DNA of 64,000 nt, from assembly GCA_947462335.1 (NCBI GenBank), contig OX381710.1:4588001-4652000 (forward strand), read 5' to 3'. Of this stretch, positions 44,832-56,462 are shown piece by piece. This DNA is from Harmothoe impar (lineage: Eukaryota > Annelida > Polychaeta > Phyllodocida > Polynoidae). Numbering within the stretch: the first letter of the stretch is position 1; each line of letters opens with the position of its first letter. The translations under genes and the position numbers were made by a program. The notes beneath the pieces are model-generated. The model did no database searches, had not been told where the DNA came from, and worked only from the letters and a program-made list of their open reading frames with translations.

Positions 44832-45080
44832 GCGCTAACCCTATAAGGACTGAGTCCTACATTAATGGGATATGGTCTTTTTTTAATGATGCAAGCAAGT
44901 GATTGGCTCGCTGGTGCTGCATTCAAGCATCATGCTGACCCGATGGGATTGATACAGTCTAAATAGTCAGCATGATACTTGAATGAAGCCCTTGCAAACA
45001 GCTCACCATGGCTGCATTCATGCATCATGCCAACACAGGACATACTGCATTAAAGCACCATGTGGTCCCACCAGACTTAA
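44832..45080. repeat. Multi-hairpin repeat family member (right arm, diverged)
   Basis: GCTGCATTCAAGCATCATGC, CAGCATGATACTTGAATGAA and CATGCCAACACAGG blocks. Mirror of 26815-27070. Confidence 0.7.
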
Positions 45081-45739
45081 TGGTCACAGGAGAGGGCGTC
45101 CCCACAAGTGTTTTATTTGCTTATGGGCCCTACCTAGCCTTCAAGAGGTGTCCATGATTGAATTCTGATGGATATCAGTTACAACAAATTTCTCAGCGAA
45201 ATGCGAGTAGAGAAGGATGGTCCCTATCGTCTGAAACTGAAACTTACTTAGCAGCCATTCGGTCTGGATACTTGTTGGTTTCTTTTCATATCTCAGAAAG
45301 CATTTTCCTGAGGCATCTTTTACAAAGCTTCCTTTCTAGTTCAGAAAGGCATTGGGCTTTTAATAGGTCCATGGCATCTAGTTCCTAGACCAGATTTGTA
45401 AGATTTCTTTATCCCTATTCTTTTTGTTCAAACAAAATTTTACAGTGATTCTTAGGCGTTAGAACTTTGTGGGGTTTTGACGAGGACAAATCAACCCTGC
45501 CACTACTCAATCAGAACTCAAAAGAACTTTGTACTAAAAGAGAGTATAAACATATTGTATCCTCTCTTTAGAGGCTTGTTCAATGCCTCACTATGTTCCC
45601 TGGCCATATAACGTGAACCGGAATCGTCTTCCTATGTTGAGTCTCATTTAAATCTACCATCGACCATGTCATAGATTCTACCTTTGATAACAGATTGGTC
45701 GATATTGCTTATCACTGCCTATACTTTGTATTACACCCA

Positions 45740-46308
45740 TGTGTGCCACACATCTATCTGCTATCTCCATAGCATTTACATCTACACATCTGATTAAAAA
45801 TAGGCTATAAATACAAGCCTTAAGCCTTTCCAGGATAATTTTTTTAAATATGAACAAACCAACCTGTACACAGAGAAAAGGAAGGGAGTCAGAAAGGGAG
45901 TCCAGGCCTTACTTTCAGAGTGACTCCCTTTGTGACTAAGTCAATATGACTGAGTCAATATGAAAGAACAAGGGTCACTATGAATCCCTTTTAGTGACTC
46001 CCTTAGGAAAGGGAGTCTACCTTATCCTTGACTTTCTTTGTTAAGGGAGTCGCGCTTATATTTGACCTACTTAATGAAGGGAGTCGTACATCATTTACAC
46101 TAGTAGTGTGCAGTCCCCTTTGCTCTATACAATAGGTCTAATGGCTGTTACCAGAGCTGATCCTTAGACACTACGTTGTTGCGCGGTCTAAGAGGGATAT
46201 TTATTTAAGATCCCTCAATGCATATTAGTCAATATGAATGGACATCTGCATTGCTATCGATTCAAAACTCTTGTGGCTGTGTCTTATGAGATTGATACAA
46301 TTGTAACG
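45740..46308. repeat. Right-arm-specific sequence with AAGGGAGTC/GACTCCCTT blocks
   Basis: Between 45880 and 46110 the blocks AGGGAGTC and GACTCCCTT recur on both strands. A related stretch is at 51410-51600. The left arm joins directly from the minisatellite to its flank, so this is an insertion here or a loss there. No gene. Confidence 0.65.
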
Positions 46309-46859
46309 TCTTTGACCAGGTGTAGTCTTTGACCAGGTGTAGTCTTTGACCAGGTGTAGTCTTTGACCAGGTGTAGTCTTTGACCGGGTGTAGTCTTTAA
46401 CCAGGTGTAGTCTTTGACCAGGTGTAGTCTTTAACCAGGTATAGTCTTTGACCAGGTGTAGTCTTTAACCAGGTATAGTCTTTGACCAGGTGTAGTCTTT
46501 GACCAGGTGAAGTCTTTGACCAGGTGTAGTCTTTGACCAGGTGTAGTCTTTGACCGGGTGTAGTCTTTAACCAGGTATAGTCTTTGACCAGGTGTAGTCT
46601 TTAACCAGGTATAGTCTTTGACCAGGTGTAGTCTTTGACTAGGTGTAGTCTTTGACCAGGTGTAGTCTTTGACCAGGTGTAGTCTTTGACCAGGTGTAGT
46701 CTTTGACCAGGTGTAGTCTTTGACCAGGTGTAGTCTTTGACCAGGTGTAGTCTTTGACCAGGTGTAGTCTTTGACTAGGTGTAGTCTTTAACTAGGTGAA
46801 GTCTTTGACCAGGTGTAGTCTTTGACCAGGTGTAGTCTTTGACTAGTGTTGTCTTTGAC
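46309..46859. repeat. 17-bp minisatellite, right array (expanded)
   Basis: About 32 units of CTTTGACCAGGTGTAGT, twice the length of the mirror array. Variant units (TTTAACCAGGTATAG, TTTGACCGGG) recur in a pattern, suggesting duplication of multi-unit blocks. Confidence 0.96.
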
Positions 46860-47394
46860 AAGCAAGTTTCAAAAAGGGCTGAAATGGGGCATGGTACACA
46901 GAAATGCCGGGAAGTATATAATACATAGTGTTAAAATATAAATTAACCTTTTCCCCCCATTTCATAGGCGGGAGGGGGTAAGGTGGTATTAGGGCATTCA
47001 GCAGAAACTGGGCAGGAAGGCAAATAGAGGACTTAGGCCCTGTCATATGTCGTGAATGTGATAATAAGGAAACACACAATACGTATTTGTAAAAAACAAT
47101 GAATTTTTGTTTGTCAGTTTTCATGTCAAAATGATGCCATTTCTTTACAGCTTATCTAACAAATGTTTTCCATCCAGCATTGCGCGCCGATTGCACAGTT
47201 CCTGATCAATCACTTTATCTATAGAGAGATTGCTGACGATGTTCCCATGTGAAATGAAAGTAGAGCTTTATTATTTATCTCTAGCTGCTTCAATATTTGA
47301 GCAAAACAATGAATAATACATTGATATTCAGAGCGCCCCACAGCGTGACTCACACATGCATTGTATCCTATAGACTTCCAATATCCTTAGTGTA

Positions 47395-47749
47395 TATGGC
47401 TGTGTCTCACGACCTTGGGCCATTGTTTTCGTCTCTGACCGGGTGCCAGCTCTGACCGGGTGCCAGCTCTGACCGGGTACCAGCTCTGACCGGGTGCCAG
47501 CTCTGACCGTCCTGAATAAAAACAGGTTATTTAGGGCAGATGATGATAGAATTTGGCTGAAAAGGTTAATGGATGTTATAACTCTTTAAACTAGTAATTG
47601 GTTGCCCATTTTTATCATCATCTGCCCTAAATAACCCGTTTTGATTCAGGTCGGTCAGAGCTGGCACCCGGTCAGAGCTGGCACCCGGTCAGAGCTGGCA
47701 CCAGGTCAGAGACAAAAACATTGGCTCAATGTCGTGAGACACAGCCATA
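47395..47749. mobile_element. Foldback element whose arms contain a short tandem repeat
   Basis: Long inverted arms begin TATGGCTGTGTCTCACGACC and include CAATGTTTTTGTCTCTGACC-like sequence. They then have about four GGGTGCCAGCTCTGACC units on one side and about three complementary units on the other, around a core with ATTTAGGGCAGATGATGATA inverted. The left arm (near 25425) has the empty site. Confidence 0.88.
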
Positions 47750-47806
47750 TGCGCACAGCTAATTGTTGACAGCCACACGTAAACTGAAACATTATAAGAA
47801 CGTCAC

Positions 47807-47895
47807 ATGTCAGCTGAGAGGTACACGTGCGGAGGGCAGTGAGGGAGGACATGGTGGGATGTCTCAAACTGGTCCTGGACGAAGGATGGAATAAG
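47807..47895 (+). pseudogene. Acyltransferase exon 1 remnant with frameshift (copy 3)
   Basis: The exon begins ATGTCAGCTGAGAGG and ends AATAAG|GTACTTAC with an intact donor, but one base is missing after TACACG. Translation therefore stops after about 11 codons. No exon 2 or exon 3 follows before the next repeat. It mirrors the fused fragment at 25224-25361 but keeps the intron 1 start, so the fusion arose only in copy 2. Confidence 0.88.
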
Positions 47896-47990
47896 GTACT
47901 TACACCAATCTGTACTCACCTTTCTCTTATGTCATGAGTGTATTGATGTCAAGGATCAAAATCTGTGTCTCATGATATAGATACAAGTTT

Positions 47991-48123
47991 ATCCTTAGCA
48001 CTGCCATAGCGGGCCACTTGGGTACAGTAAAAAGGGCCCCATGAAAGTCAAGATTTTGCGTATGCATTGGAAACATTATGCTATGGCAGTGCGCCTCCAG
48101 AAAATACTGGCAGTCCTAAGGAT
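47991..48123. mobile_element. Small TIR element ATCCTTAG...CTAAGGAT, right arm only
   Basis: 133 bp with about 16-bp inverted ends (one mismatch) and an inner pair CACTGCCATAGC/GCTATGGCAGTG. The left arm (near 25145) has the uninterrupted sequence AAGTTTATAGTC, so the target duplication is AT or TAT. Confidence 0.85.
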
Positions 48124-49119
48124 ATAGTCTTTGACCGATTGATAGAGTAAATCCACTTATCAAAAAGAAACTGTTGCCTTAGTTTATTTTACTGTTTGGG
48201 CAGCAGAATTTCATTGTCTAACAACACCTGAAGGCTTTGTCCTGTATTGCCACTATTGTCTCCTTGTTCCTCCTTGCCTCTGTCTCTCTTTGTCTTACTC
48301 TCTTGCCGTTCTGTGTGTGTGTCTCTCATTCAGTCTGCTTCATTGTTTGCCTTGTCTGTCTGTCTGTCGTTCTGTCTGTCTGTCTGTCTGTGTCAATCTG
48401 CCATTTTCAATCCTGCTTTCCACTGCCTCTCTGGGTCTCTCTTTATGTGTTTCTCTATATCTCTGTCTTTCTGTGTCTCTGTTTCTGTTTTTGTCTGTCT
48501 CTCTGTGTCTCTGGCTCTCTTTTCCCCTTTTTCTCCTCCTCCCTCATCCTTTTGTTTTATTGGTGTAAGTGGATCCATGAACATAGAATCCCTTAACTGA
48601 AACTCCCTAAGTGATCTTCTTTTGCAATAATGATATTGTACAGTTGTATATGTGTAGAAAACTATAAACTAGATAATTCACTTTTTTTAATGATGAATAC
48701 ATGTCTCAAACTGAAAGGAATTTTCCAAAACAAGGTTCTGAAATGACCATCTAAAATGAAGATCCAAAATGACCCTTTTGCCTTCGCATTTTGTCTATAT
48801 GTATTCCTTCATCTTTGTGTCCCTCCCCGGCACTCCTCCCCATTCCCACATCCGCTCTATATATCCTGTCAGAGGGGGATCTTCCCCTCAGCCACTGTTT
48901 GTTCTTGTCTTTACCTGGAGCATTTCCTTCTACATTTAACCGTCTCCATTTTCTTTCACCGGTTTATTTTCGTCCATCTGCTTTCGTCTGTCCGCTCTCT
49001 TCTTTGCTTGGCTTGATTCCGCCAACAGGAGATTGATTAAAACGGCCTTGGTTTGTTAGAGGTATTTGAACAAGAGGCATGGGGCTGCATGAACCGGTGC
49101 TGGAAAGGAAGGGTGGGGC

Positions 49120-49310
49120 TTAACCCTTACAGGGTAGCATAGCACTTTAATGGGAAATGCCCTTAGATGAATGCAGCACTGGTGACTTACCCTACCAGTG
49201 CTGCATTCAAGCATCATGCTGACATTGCTTGGTTGATGCCTCGATGCATTGGTGTAATTTGTTCTTACATTGGTGCATCATGATGACAAATCTGGTCCTC
49301 AAAGGGTCAA
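49120..49310. repeat. Multi-hairpin repeat family member (right arm)
   Basis: AACCCTTACAGGGTAGCATA and GTGCTGCATTCAAGCATCAT, ending near GGTCCTCAAAGGGTC. Mirror of the 23870-24095 piece. Confidence 0.7.
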
Positions 49311-49959
49311 GCGGATTGAAGGACGGGGTCCTTTGTCTATCAGCAGTATAGTTGGTGTATACTAATGCTCAGATTCCACACAAAGACACTGCTAGAAAAT
49401 AAATACCTATGATGAAAGAATTGTCTCGGGAAAATATACCATTGGCAGTTGAGGCCAATCCCTGACTACTCACCAGTACCACATTCACACATTATGCTAA
49501 TCATACAGGACTGACACATTCATAAAGGGTTGCGGTCATGAATATTGCCACTGTGATTGGGAGGGGCATTTCCGAATGTAGCGTCATAACTGAACAAATT
49601 CTGTTTTCCATTACAGGTGGAACCTGGGTTTAAATCCCTAGTTTCAACCCCGACCCTCAGCCTGTACCAAGAACCCTCCATCCCCTCCTCCCTCAGGATC
49701 TATCCACGGGTCACCCCCTCTCACCCCCTCCTACCTTCCCAGCCCCTCATCCCCTTTCACCCCCACTCATCCCCTTCAACCTCCCCAGCCCCTCACCCCT
49801 TCATCCTCCTCTCACCCCCCGCCACCCACCTGCCAATCAGTGCCAGGTTTCTAATTAAATTTAGCCCCTCTTGCCACGTTTTTGTCTCCTTTATATTGTC
49901 TCAGCCCGCTGTGCCCATGGCGCCCCCTGGGTATACAGCAGCTATACACCTGAAAAGGA

Positions 49960-50200
49960 TGTATAGTGCTTTAATGTATTATACCCTTCATTGTCATGGT
50001 GCATAAATGCAGCCCTGGTGAGTCACTCCTCAGGCCTGCATTAATCCATGATGCCATATAGGGTTGATGCACACCTGAAAGGTCGGCACCTAGCATTAAT
50101 GCAGCCCAGTTGAGTAACTCACCAGGGCTGTATTCATTTATCATGACGATAAAAGACATACTGCATTATAGCAGTATTCACCCCCTAAGGGGCTATACCT
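49960..50200. repeat. Multi-hairpin repeat family member (right arm)
   Basis: ATGGTGCATAAATGCAGCCC, GGTTGATGCACACC and CACCAGGGCTGTATTCAT. Mirror of 22975-23220. Confidence 0.75.
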
Positions 50201-51082
50201 GCCGGGGCCACCGGAGATTCGTTTTTCCTTTGTCCAATTGAGTTTTTTAGAGAAGGGGCGGGGATAGATAGAGGCTACTGGGGATCCGCCAATCTCCCAG
50301 CAGATTCTCCAAACCGTTTCCACCAGTACTACTTCCCCTCTGCCAAAAAACTTACCTATGCAATGCTTCTCAAATAAACATTTTTAGGACTATGAATCGA
50401 TTCAAATATTTGAAGCGAGGTATGAAGAACAAATGAATAAAATGATAAAAGTATTGATTATGTTTTGATGCTCGAAATTGAACATATTCTTTTTGATGTA
50501 TGGATTCTGCAGTGTGTGATGAGGATAAGAGAGGACACAAGTAGTATCATATTCCTCTCCTCTTCCAAAGAAGAATTCCTAGGGTATGTACATTTGGGCA
50601 GAGTCTTATTTGAGACTGCGCTAGCAGAGTGGGTCCTGTGGGTCACAGAAGGGAATGCATCCACAGGCTGCTGTTTTTGTTACCGTTATGTCAGGTAGAA
50701 TATAGAGTGTATCGCATTCAGATAAAGAACTGAATCACAGGGTCCCAGCGAGCGTAAATTATTTTTATTATGATTGCATGGTAGAGGCTTCCCAAACAAA
50801 ATTGCAACCAGTATTCAAGGGAGAATACGTATGTGAGTCCTTAAGGGGCTCCTATGTCACTAGTGTCGTCAATATTTTGGCACAAGTTCTCCTTGTTTGT
50901 TCCTGGAGAATCATTCACTTTTAGGTAATGTATTTAGTTTGGTATAGGCTGTTAATGCCGTTTGGGCCTTGAGATATAACAAAATATGTGAGCCACCGTG
51001 TATAAAAGGAGTCTAGCTGAGGTGACGCATTGTGCATGTGCTAGGTTAAAATTGATTTACCTTGTTTTAAAAAAAAAAGTTA

Positions 51083-51300
51083 ACCTTTTAAGGATGGCAT
51101 TATGCATTTATGCATGATACCTTCAGATGCCATGATGCATAAATGCAGCCCTGACAAGTAACAAACCAGGGTCAACCCTATGGGGTTGATATACTACCCA
51201 AGGGACAGTATGATGCACCAATCCAAGACAGGTGAGTTACTCACCAGAGACAATGATGACAAATGTCAACTTTTACTGACATTCCATCATTAAAGGGTGA
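51083..51300. repeat. Multi-hairpin repeat family member (right arm)
   Basis: AACCTTTTAAGGATGGCAT start and CCATCATTAAAGGGTG end. Related to 13417-13623. Confidence 0.75.
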
Positions 51301-51400
51301 AAATCTATTTTACATTAAATGTGCATGCCCCTGAACCGAGCATCCTTTATGTATAGCTACTTCTATATTCCATGATATATATTCCTTGTGTACGCCATTG

Positions 51401-52603
51401 CTTTTTCCACTCCTCTAGTATACACAGATAAATGGAAAGGAGTCATTTCGGAGTGAGAACCAAGTCCAGCTGACCTGGACTACCTTTAGAAGAGGGTCAG
51501 ACTCCCTTTGTTAAGAGCACATCGGTATAACAAGGTAGTCAACCTTAAATAGATTTGAAGGGCAAAGGAAGGGAGTTTGATGAAGAAGAATTAACTCAGC
51601 GACTATATGTGTATTTTGACGCAGTCCGCTCACTAGGTGTGTTTTACCTGTGCAGCCCTCCTCTGATTGGTTAGATTCAGTAGGTGTCCTGTCCAGTGAT
51701 TGGTTTCCAGTACCTCATAACAAATCTGCTTCCCACCTGATAGTTCCTAACAAATATTTGAATGATTCTCATGTGTCGATTCCCGAGAGGTGATATTTTC
51801 CCCAAAAAAAGAGCAACTACATATCTGGGAAACATGTAGGCAGTTCCAATTTCACTGCATGAAATAGAAATATCAGAAATCAGATTGTCATTTAGGCAAT
51901 GGTCATCTCGAACAGCGTCATGCAGCCATACTTACATTTGAAACTGAACGTCATCCCAAAAAGTTATATGAGAAATAAGGGGCACAGTTCACCCCTAGAG
52001 GTGGCTGCACTCCTGGAGGTGGCGCCCTCACCGGGCAGTAGCCGTACTAATAACAGCCATAAGGTGGTATGGTGTGTGTGTGTAAGGAGGGGGTGGTAGG
52101 TCCCTTTATGAGACCCCTTTAGACGGTTCCCAAGGTGAAAAAGGTGTGGTGGCAGGAGCCCCAGACCACCCCCCAACCAGGGCCGTCATTAAAATGCCTG
52201 CATTCAGAGCTCTTTTAATTATAGAATTTCACCAGATTTGTATACATGCAATATGATAGTGTATTTTTGATTGCTACATATCCAGATTTTCCAATGGGCA
52301 GAGGAAAATAAATACAGAGCCAATAAGTTTTTGATGCAATAGCATACAGGAAGGGAGTCACAAACAGTTGGTTCCAAATTTCCTGCTAGGTAGTAGCACT
52401 ATGCTCAAAGTATAGGATAAAAGGCATGCATCAGTCATGCCATACTGCACTCTGTATATTAATATATCATGCAATATTTTGCTTAAATATTGAAGCAGCT
52501 AGAGAGCCATGTTCTAAGGTTATTACAGCTTCTTTAGGATCGATTGTAATCCATCTCTGGGTGTTATTCATAATATAGGAGATAAATTTCCCTTATATCC
52601 TAA
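51401..52603. other. Gene-free right-arm sequence with AGGGAGT blocks and a shared segment
   Basis: 51410-51600 resembles 45880-46110. 51800-52180 is a third, diverged copy of the segment at 27780-28150 and 43740-44110 (GGGCAGTAGCCGTACTAATA is shared). No gene is recognised. Confidence 0.65.
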
Positions 52604-52799
52604 CACTGCATAAGTCTTCTGATTTTGACAGCTTTACGCACTGCTTAATTTTGCTTAATGTCTGACATTAAGCAACTTAAAGCAACTTTAAGCAACTTTA
52701 AGCGAACTTGTCAGCAACGATTAATGTAGGAGAAAGCCGGGGTTTCCTGCAACTTTAAGCAGCTTTGGGCGTGCTGAATGGCCGTAATAAAAGTTGCTG

Positions 52800-53035
52800 A
52801 AAGTTGATTAAACTCGGGCTTGGAGTTTTGCTTCAAGTTGCAGAAATTTGATTAAACCAGGGCTTGGAGTTTTGCTTAAAGTTGCAGAAATTTGATTAAA
52901 CCCTGACTTGGAGGTTTGCTTAAACTTGCAGAAATTTGATTAAACCCGGGCTTGGAGGTTTGCTTAAAGTTGTAGAAATTTGATTAAACCCGGGATTGGA
53001 GGTTTGCTTGAAGCTGCAGAAATTTGAATAAACCC
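52800..53035. repeat. 44-bp tandem repeat
   Basis: About five units containing GCTTGGAGGTTTGCTTAAAG and CAGAAATTTGATTAAAC. Confidence 0.9.
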
Positions 53036-53154
53036 TTTTTACAATTTTATCAAAATATTGCCTGATGGTTTACATAATTTCTTTTTAAAAAAAATATGAA
53101 CAGGGGTCTTTGTATTTTATTCAAGGGGGGGGGGGTGTCATCTTTTTGGGGATA

Positions 53155-53300
53155 TTTCTGGGAGGCTGGGGCCGGGTCTGGAGGCTGGGGCTGGGTGCTG
53201 GAGGCTGGGGCCAGGTCCTGTTAGGTGGGCAGTCAGGTGCGCAGCTGGGAAGTCAGTTGGGCAGAGGTTAGGCAGGCAGCAGGTAGGTTGTAGCAGCAGA
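53155..53300. repeat. GGAGGCTGGGGC and GGCAGTCAGG short repeats
   Basis: Three GAGGCTGGGGC units are followed by GGGCAG/GTCAGGTG-type imperfect repeats. Confidence 0.7.
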
Positions 53301-53509
53301 AGGTGTGTCCAGTAGTCCAGGTAGTGGTGGAGTGAGGAGCACCCCTAGCAGCACCCCTATTATGTAGGGGGTGCTCTCATGGTCACGTGACCTCCACGAG
53401 ACCTCCCTCTGATTGGCTAGGGAGGTCACATGACCTCTGATGTTCACTGAAGCGGATCAGTGTTGTGTTGGCTGTCACTGGGTGAAGACTGTAGTGGGAC
53501 AAGGTGTCA

Positions 53510-54500
53510 TATAGTGCCACACAGACCGCCACACCTTTCCCCCAGCTAGCTGCATGTCCAGGGCGCGTACAAGGCGTCATATGCTCCCTCCTGGCGGCTC
53601 TATAGTGCCACAAACACGGCCACACCTTTCCCCCAGCTAGCTGCACTTCCAGGGCGCGTACAAGGCGTCATATGCTCCCTCCTGGCGGCGCTATAGTGCC
53701 ACAAACACGGCCACACCTTTCCCCCAGCTAGCTGCACTTCCAGGGCGCGTACAAGGCGTCATATGCTCCCTCCTGGCGGCGCTATAGTGCCACAAACACG
53801 GCCACACCTTTCCCCCAGCTAGCTGCACTTCCAGGGCGCGTACAAGGCGTCATATGCCACCTACTGGCGGCTCTATAGTGCCACAAACACGGCCACACCT
53901 TTCCCCCAGCTAGCTGCACTTCCAGGGCGAGGACAATGCGTTATATGCCACCTACTGGCGGCTCTATAGTGCCACAAACACGGCCACACCTTCCCCCAGC
54001 TAGCTGCACGTCCAGGGCGAGGACAATGCGTTATATGCCACCTACTGGCGGCTCTATAGTGCCACAAACACGGCCACACCTTCCCCCCAGCTAGCTGCAC
54101 GTCCAGGGCGAGGACAATGCGTTATATGCCACCTACTGGCGGCTCTATAGTGCCACAAACACGGCCACACCTTTCCCCCAGCTAGCTGCACGTCCAGGGC
54201 GAGGACAATGAGTTATATGCCACCTACTGGCGGCTCTATAGTGCCAAAAACACGGCCACACCTTCCCCCCAGCTAGCTGCACGTCCAGGGCGAGGACAAT
54301 GCGTTATATGCTCCCTCCTGGCGGCTCTATAGTGCCACAAACACGGCCACACCTCTCTCCCAGCTAGCTGCACGTCCAGGGCGAGGACAATGCGTTATAT
54401 GCTCCCTCCTGGCGGCTCTATAGTGCCACAAACACAACCACACCTTCCCCCCAGCTAGCTGCACTTCCAGGGCGCGTACAAGGTGTCATATACTACCTCC
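53510..54500. repeat. 91-bp tandem repeat, about 11 units
   Basis: Each unit has CCCCCAGCTAGCTGCAC, CCAGGGCG and CTATAGTGCCACAAACACGG. Two subtypes (CGCGTACAAGGCGTCATATG and CGAGGACAATGCGTTATATG) form blocks. The minus-strand frames through it are repeat artefacts. Confidence 0.95.
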
Positions 54501-54689
54501 AGGCGGACTTTAAATAATGTACCAGTCCAAGCCTCAATGAAACTTGCTAAAGGCAAACGTACCCTATATCAGCTACCTGGGACCTATGGTGTAAAAGGTA
54601 CCTTTAATTATTTGCTTAGACAGAAATGCATACACCTTCACATTGGTTCTTTTGTGCAATCTATCAAATTGTGTTTCTTTCCTTGAGAT

Positions 54690-54955
54690 AATAGCCTCAC
54701 AACCCTCACAACCCTCCCCCTCCCAGCCTCACAACCCTCCCCCTCCCGGCCTCAAAGCCCTCCCCCTCCCGGCCTCACAACCCTCCCCCTCCCGGCCTTA
54801 AAGCCCTCCCCCTCCCGGCCTCACAACCCTCCCACTCCCGGCCTCACAACCCTCTCCCTCCCGGCTTCACAACCCTCCCCCTCCCGGCTTCACAACCCTC
54901 CCCCTCCCGGCCTCACAAACCTCCCTCCCCTGGCCTTACAACCCTCCAGCTTTCC
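54690..54955. repeat. 23-24-bp C-rich tandem repeat
   Basis: About 11 units of CCTCACAACCCTCCCCCTCC. Confidence 0.93.
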
Positions 54956-56252
54956 TAGTACTATACATGTTGATTTAAACTGCTGGAAAGTTGCTGGTCA
55001 ACTTTAACAGACTTTGGGTGAAGTGTAAAGTTGCAGGAAAGTAGGAAGGTGCTTAAAGTAGGAGAAAGCTGCTGGGAGCTGCTGACAAGGTGCGGGTCCT
55101 ACTTTAAGCACCTTTCCTGCAACAAAAAGCACTATGTAAATGACTAGAAAGTCGATGACTCATGCAGTGTAAGTTATTAGTTTTACTTTTAGTTATTAGT
55201 TTTACTAGTGCATAATTCAGTGGTTTTGGACATTTGAAAATTAAAGAAATGATAATAATCAATCAATTGAAAGTAAGTCTAGAGGTGGTTCCGAATACCA
55301 CCAGTTCCAGCAGAGACTCAGGGGTGTAATGGAATCAATGCAAAGCTTCCAAACTGGGGTTCTGAGATTGGTCCTTGGTCGGGCCTCAATTTTACCTTCT
55401 GTTGTCTACATAAATATGAGTGGGAAACATTGCGATTATTTTTCATAATGAGAGTAGGTGTTACAAAAGAATCTATTAACATTGTTTTTTCGGGGCATGT
55501 TACAAAACAACATTTCCGTTTTTTTAATGCTAATTTACTCAAAGGTGGTGTTGAAAAATGGAGTAAAACATTAAGCATAGCTTAAATACGCTATTAGCGT
55601 AAATTTTCTTTGTAAAAGCTCCCTAGGGTCAAGCATTCTATACTATGATTAATTGTCATGTCTTGCCATGCTGTTTACATTATGTATCACTTGGCTTAAT
55701 TATTGAAGCGGTTGGCCAGTCCCTTGTGTACTGTAAACAGCCACATATAGGGCACCACTTTGTGTTTAAATAATAAAGCTCTGCTATCATTACTCATGTG
55801 TTTATTTTTTCAGAGTCTGGACATGTATTAAATACAAAACCTCACTTTTTGTCATCCAAGGCTATCATGAATACATCACGCATACTAGAATTATAAAGCT
55901 AACATTTGAAAACAGATTGTAACACTTTTATCACAGATTGGTTGATACAGCCATCTCTATATCAAGCCTATGAAAGCTCTACTTGCCATCACTCCATGGA
56001 GTATGGTGTAGCCTCATTATACCTAGCAATAGCTGCATCTGCTATCTCTACAACATTTACTTCTAAACATGTATATTATAGGTCTAGAATGATGTATGCC
56101 AGGAATCTATAAACAGCTGCAGGATGAAGTTTAAATCTATTCAAAGGAAAAAAAGCACATACATCAGGAATATATCCCCTGGAATAAACAAGTAGCTTTA
56201 TATAAAGGATGCTTGGTTGAGGGGTAAGCACATTTAATGTAAAATAGATTTT

Positions 56253-56462
56253 TACCCTTTAAGGATGGAATGTCGGTAAAACTCAACATTTGTCATTGTC
56301 GTCTATGGTGAGTAACTAACCAGTGTTGGATTGGTGCTCCTTGGGTAGTGTATCAACCCCATAGGGTCGACCTTGGTATGTTACTCGCCAGGGCTGTATT
56401 TATACATCATGATGACCAAAGGTATCATGGATAAATGCATAATGCCACCCTTAAAGGGTTAA
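56253..56462. repeat. Multi-hairpin repeat family member (right arm)
   Basis: ACCCTTTAAGGATGGAATGT start and CCACCCTTAAAGGGTTAA end. Mirror of 13417-13623. Confidence 0.82.

Larger units (their letters stand above)
48124..51400. other. Gene-free remainder of inner copy 3
   Basis: Mirrors 22488-25140 and, more distantly, copies 1 and 4. CT/GTCT-rich tracts (48270-48540), a C-rich tract (49680-49830) and multi-hairpin repeats (about 49120-49310, 49960-50200, 51083-51300) account for it. The LINE empty site lies near 50650-50662. Confidence 0.7.
52604..55169. mobile_element. 2.57-kb TIR element packed with tandem arrays, TAA flanks
   Basis: Termini are CACTGCATAAGTC and the complement of CACTGCATGAGTC, flanked by TAA at 52601-52603 and 55170-55172. 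Both ends also share AACTTTAAGC/GCTTAAAGT-type sequence. The interior is almost all tandem repeats (44 bp, about 20 bp, 91 bp and 23 bp periods). No transposase is present. Size and flanks suggest a non-autonomous Harbinger-like element. Confidence 0.65.

Noticed and set aside
48237..48600. Three overlapping cysteine/serine/leucine-rich frames (also at 24726-25141, 58837-59286 and 10241-10441)
   Set aside because: All three frames are open because the sequence is a TCTGTCTC-type low-complexity tract; no single frame is favoured.
49617..50006. Proline-rich frame preceded by a splice-acceptor-like TTACAG, with relatives near 11930, 23302 and 57621
   Set aside because: It lies in a CCCCTC-rich repeat, the frames are broken differently in each copy, and it ends inside a multi-hairpin repeat.
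53383..54100. Repetitive frames of the type MQLAGGKVWPCLWHY
   Set aside because: Read-through of the 91-bp tandem array; no start or domain, and unit changes disrupt the frame.
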